From positions 62,001-126,000 of the forward strand of contig NZ_VOGO01000002.1 of NCBI RefSeq assembly GCF_007923355.1: a stretch of DNA of 64,000 nt. Reading direction: 5' to 3'. A model generated the notes under the pieces. The model was not told where the DNA came from and made no database searches. It saw nothing but the letters and a program-made list of their open reading frames with translations. Source of the DNA: Falsiphaeobacter marinintestinus. Its GTDB lineage: Bacteria > Pseudomonadota > Alphaproteobacteria > Rhodobacterales > Rhodobacteraceae. How positions within the stretch are numbered: position 1 is the stretch's first letter; each line of letters begins with the position of its first letter. Below are positions 62,192-64,000 of the stretch, in pieces. The position numbers and the translations under genes were made by a program.

Positions 62192-62701
62192 ATGACCAAA
62201 CTCACATTACTAATGACTGCCTCGGTGGTTCTTCTGGCCGCGTGCGACTTCGGGTACCACCGTGGGGTCGGCTTCACCGGCATCGACGGAGAGCCAAGCT
62301 CGGTTGCGCAAGCGGATGCAGAACAAGGCATCGTGAGCCGGGCTGCGTCTTCGTCTGCCGCTTTGGCGAGTTTGCCGTCAATTGTGCTTCAGGCCGACGG
62401 GACATCAGTGGATAAGCTTGCGGGGGCCGCCATCAGCCACGGAGGGCGCAACTTTAACGACGCCTTGCCGGTAAAACTTGCAGGGCAAGACCACATGCTG
62501 AGCACCGTTCAGGTCAACAGCGTCCTGTTTGCTGTGCTGCGCCAGCCGGCAGGCAATCCGAGTCGGATGGGCAGTGGTGCAGGTCCTGCGTTTCTTGCAG
62601 CCGTTCCGCAGCTGACCGGGTGCCTCGCAGCATCCGAGGCTTTCGCCAGCGGGAGTGCAGAGAACCCATTGGGGCTGGCCGTGCCGCTCGACTGCTCCTG
62701 A
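62192..62701 (+). CDS. Hypothetical lipoprotein
   Basis: A 169-residue protein with a lipoprotein signal (LLMTASVVLLAAC, Cys at residue 18). The mature part includes GYHRGVGFTGIDGEPSS and a C-terminal LTGCLAASEAF with a second Cys and a final DCS, so a disulfide may form. No family is recognised. It converges with the Bax-inhibitor gene across a bidirectional terminator. Confidence 0.72.
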   Translation: MTKLTLLMTASVVLLAACDFGYHRGVGFTGIDGEPSSVAQADAEQGIVSRAASSSAALASLPSIVLQADGTSVDKLAGAAISHGGRNFNDALPVKLAGQDHMLSTVQVNSVLFAVLRQPAGNPSRMGSGAGPAFLAAVPQLTGCLAASEAFASGSAENPLGLAVPLDCS

Positions 62702-62724
62702 TCTTTTCAACGACCAGACATGAA

Positions 62725-62754
62725 AAAAGGCGGATCCGCTTGGATCCGCCTTTT
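62725..62754. terminator. Bidirectional terminator between lipoprotein and Bax-inhibitor genes
   Basis: Perfect 13-bp arms (62725-62737 with 62742-62754) with A-run on the left and T-run on the right, so it works in both directions for the two convergent genes. Confidence 0.92.
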
Positions 62755-62777
62755 GTCGTTTTGAACTGATTGATCCG

Positions 62778-63554
62778 TTATTCGCGGTTGCCGAACAACT
62801 GCAGCAGGAACATGAACATGTTGATAAAGTCCAGATACAGGTTCAGGGCACCCATGATCGCGGCCTTGCCCAACCATTCGCTGTCACCCGAATGGGCGTG
62901 CTCCAGGTAGGTGTTCTTAATCTTCTGCGTATCATACGCCGTCAGACCGGCAAAGATCAGCACCCCAATCACCGAAATGGCGAATGTCAGAGCGTCGCTC
63001 GCCAGGAAGATGTTGACAATCATCGCGACGATCAGGCCGATCAGGCCCATCATCAGGAAGGTGCCCATCGCAGACAGGTCTTTCTTGGTCACATAGCCGT
63101 ACAGCGACAGACCGGCAAAGGCGATCGATGTGATCAGAAACACCTGAGCAATCGACGCCGAGGTATAAACGATGAAAATCGAGCTGAGCGACAAGCCCAT
63201 CATAAACGCAAAGGCATAGAACACCAGTTGCGCGGCAGCGGCAGACAGACGGTTGATCGCGGCGCTAAAGCCGAAGACGAACAGCAATGGGGCGAACATG
63301 ATTACCCATTTCAGAGGCGACATGTAGATCGTCGCACCGAATGAGGTCAGGTACTTGGACGTCCCGATTTGCGCCGCAGCAGCGGACGGGTCGGCGGTTA
63401 CGGCCAATGTCGAAATGGCCCATGCTGCCAGAAAGGTGATCAGCATGCCCACGGACATCGTGCCGTAGACCTTGTTCATGTGGGCCCGAAGGCCTTCATC
63501 AATCTGGGCAGCGCTGGTTCCGGCAGCTGTCCGGATCGTGTCGAATTGTGCCAT
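62778..63554 (-). CDS. Bax inhibitor-1/YccA-family membrane protein
   Basis: A 258-residue protein with seven predicted helices. Family hallmarks are VYGTMSVGMLITFLAAWAI near residue 29 and GLTAYDTQKIKNTYLE near 205, the latter holding the pore aspartates. The C-terminus GALNLYLDFINMFMFLLQLF is typical. Bacterial members include calcium-leak channels (BsYetJ) and regulators of FtsH (YccA). The ATG has GGAGA upstream. Confidence 0.93.
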   Translation of the reverse strand: MAQFDTIRTAAGTSAAQIDEGLRAHMNKVYGTMSVGMLITFLAAWAISTLAVTADPSAAAAQIGTSKYLTSFGATIYMSPLKWVIMFAPLLFVFGFSAAINRLSAAAAQLVFYAFAFMMGLSLSSIFIVYTSASIAQVFLITSIAFAGLSLYGYVTKKDLSAMGTFLMMGLIGLIVAMIVNIFLASDALTFAISVIGVLIFAGLTAYDTQKIKNTYLEHAHSGDSEWLGKAAIMGALNLYLDFINMFMFLLQLFGNRE

Positions 63555-63684
63555 AAATGGTCTCCATTCAGAAACAGGTTACTCCGCCGGGCCAAGCCAA
63601 GCGGTGTTCCCTGCAAATATCGGAGACTCCGGGCCTTTTTTCAAGGTTTTCCGCGAGGAAATCGGCTGAAATCGCTTCAAAAGC

Positions 63685-63716
63685 AAAACGGGCCCTCTCT
63701 CACAGAGACGGCCCGC
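63685..63716 (-). terminator. Terminator of the DUF1127 gene
   Basis: On the minus strand CGGGCC-G-TCTCT pairs with AGAGA-G-GGCCCG around a short loop (one internal mismatch) and is followed by TTTTGCTTTT, 27 bases after the stop at 63743. Confidence 0.75.
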
Positions 63717-63742
63717 AGCAAAACTTCATAATTCCGGATGGT

Positions 63743-63955
63743 TTAGCAGCGCCAGGTTTCAGGCGCGTCCCAGATCATGCGGCGGGCTTCAGCGTCTGCC
63801 TCGCTGCGGCTGAGGCCAAGATCATTCAGACGGGCTTGATCCAGTTTCTTCAGGGCCTGACGCTGACGCCACACGTCCAGGTGGCGAACCAGGGTCGCTG
63901 TGAAAGAAAACGCCGAGGGGCGGCCTGCGGGGCGGGAGGAAGTCATAAGGGTCAT
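63743..63955 (-). CDS. DUF1127 domain-containing protein
   Basis: A 70-residue small basic protein. The C-terminal DUF1127 motif is clear: WRQRQALKKLDQARLNDLGL, then SRSEADAEARR. Such proteins are highly expressed in alphaproteobacteria, and some bind RNA. AAAGGA lies upstream of the ATG at 63955. A dedicated terminator follows, so it is a single-gene unit. Confidence 0.92.
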   Translation of the reverse strand: MTLMTSSRPAGRPSAFSFTATLVRHLDVWRQRQALKKLDQARLNDLGLSRSEADAEARRMIWDAPETWRC

Positions 63956-64000
63956 ATCGTGCGTCCTTTCGTCATTCTGTGATGTTTGGTTGTCGTTGTA

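Noticed and set aside
1-64000. tRNA genes, rRNA, insertion sequences, integrase or phage modules
   Set aside because: Looked for in the gaps between genes; no T-loop-like cloverleaf, transposase frame or attachment-site pair was seen by eye. A tRNA scan would be needed to exclude tRNAs fully.

Overview
The window looks like a chromosomal segment of a marine Roseobacter-group alphaproteobacterium (Rhodobacterales). The GC content is high, gene density is high, and many GTG and TTG starts are used. The protein set fits that group: DUF1127 miniproteins, malate synthase G with GlcG, a two-subunit transhydrogenase, a Hint/RTX secreted protein, an Hda-type DnaA regulator, GatCAB and a peptide-uptake island. 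No rRNA, tRNA, CRISPR array, insertion sequence, integrase or phage module is visible. The only RNA gene found is RNase P RNA (rnpB).

Layout. 1-4.2 kb: the end of an Ala/Lys/Pro-rich protein, a DUF1127-like miniprotein, the potassium transporter TrkH and a TPP-dependent decarboxylase-like enzyme. 4.3-8.7 kb: a thioesterase, then two tandem XRE-HTH/TPR paralogues with a divergently encoded 55-residue protein. This is the most unusual gene group in the window. 8.8-16 kb: gatB, an unknown protein, a membrane protein, a short-chain dehydrogenase and aminopeptidase N. 16-19.6 kb: glcB, a GlcG-like protein and a class I glutamine amidotransferase. 19.6-28.2 kb: the Hint/RTX protein, an IorAB-type molybdenum hydroxylase with divergent TetR regulator, a CBS protein, an SDR, an MBL-fold protein with a degenerate metal site and an ICMT-like methyltransferase. 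28.3-35 kb: pntAB, a thioesterase, a MerR/carboxymuconolactone-decarboxylase operon, DUF3422 and a YeeE/YedE transporter.

35.3-46.3 kb is a peptide and N-acyl-amino-acid utilisation island. Two permeases and a solute-binding protein lie on the minus strand. A fused double ATPase, a VOC protein, an ArgE-like deacetylase and three tandem M20 amidohydrolase paralogues lie on the plus strand. A plausible division of labour is import of peptides or N-acylated amino acids followed by cytoplasmic hydrolysis. 46.4-56.9 kb is mixed: VOC, GNAT, DjlA-like, endonuclease/phosphatase-like, exopolyphosphatase, Hda, AI-2E transporter, UPF0173 hydrolase, ceramidase-like, MFS, VOC and an unknown tail-anchored protein. 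57-64 kb: gatCA, a lipoprotein, an AmpD-type amidase, rnpB, a YebE-like protein, rpmG, another lipoprotein, a Bax-inhibitor-1 protein and a DUF1127 protein.

Two further signals stand out. One is a dispersed intergenic repeat in four copies (about 4.25, 18.24, 46.31 and 60.39 kb), whose second hairpin changes sequence between copies while keeping its pairing. The other is a set of well-formed regulatory sites: a 19-bp-spacer MerR promoter, a palindrome over the iorAB -35 box, and a pntAB terminator that contains the ribosome-binding site of the next gene. There is no stretch over about 300 bases without a gene or RNA.
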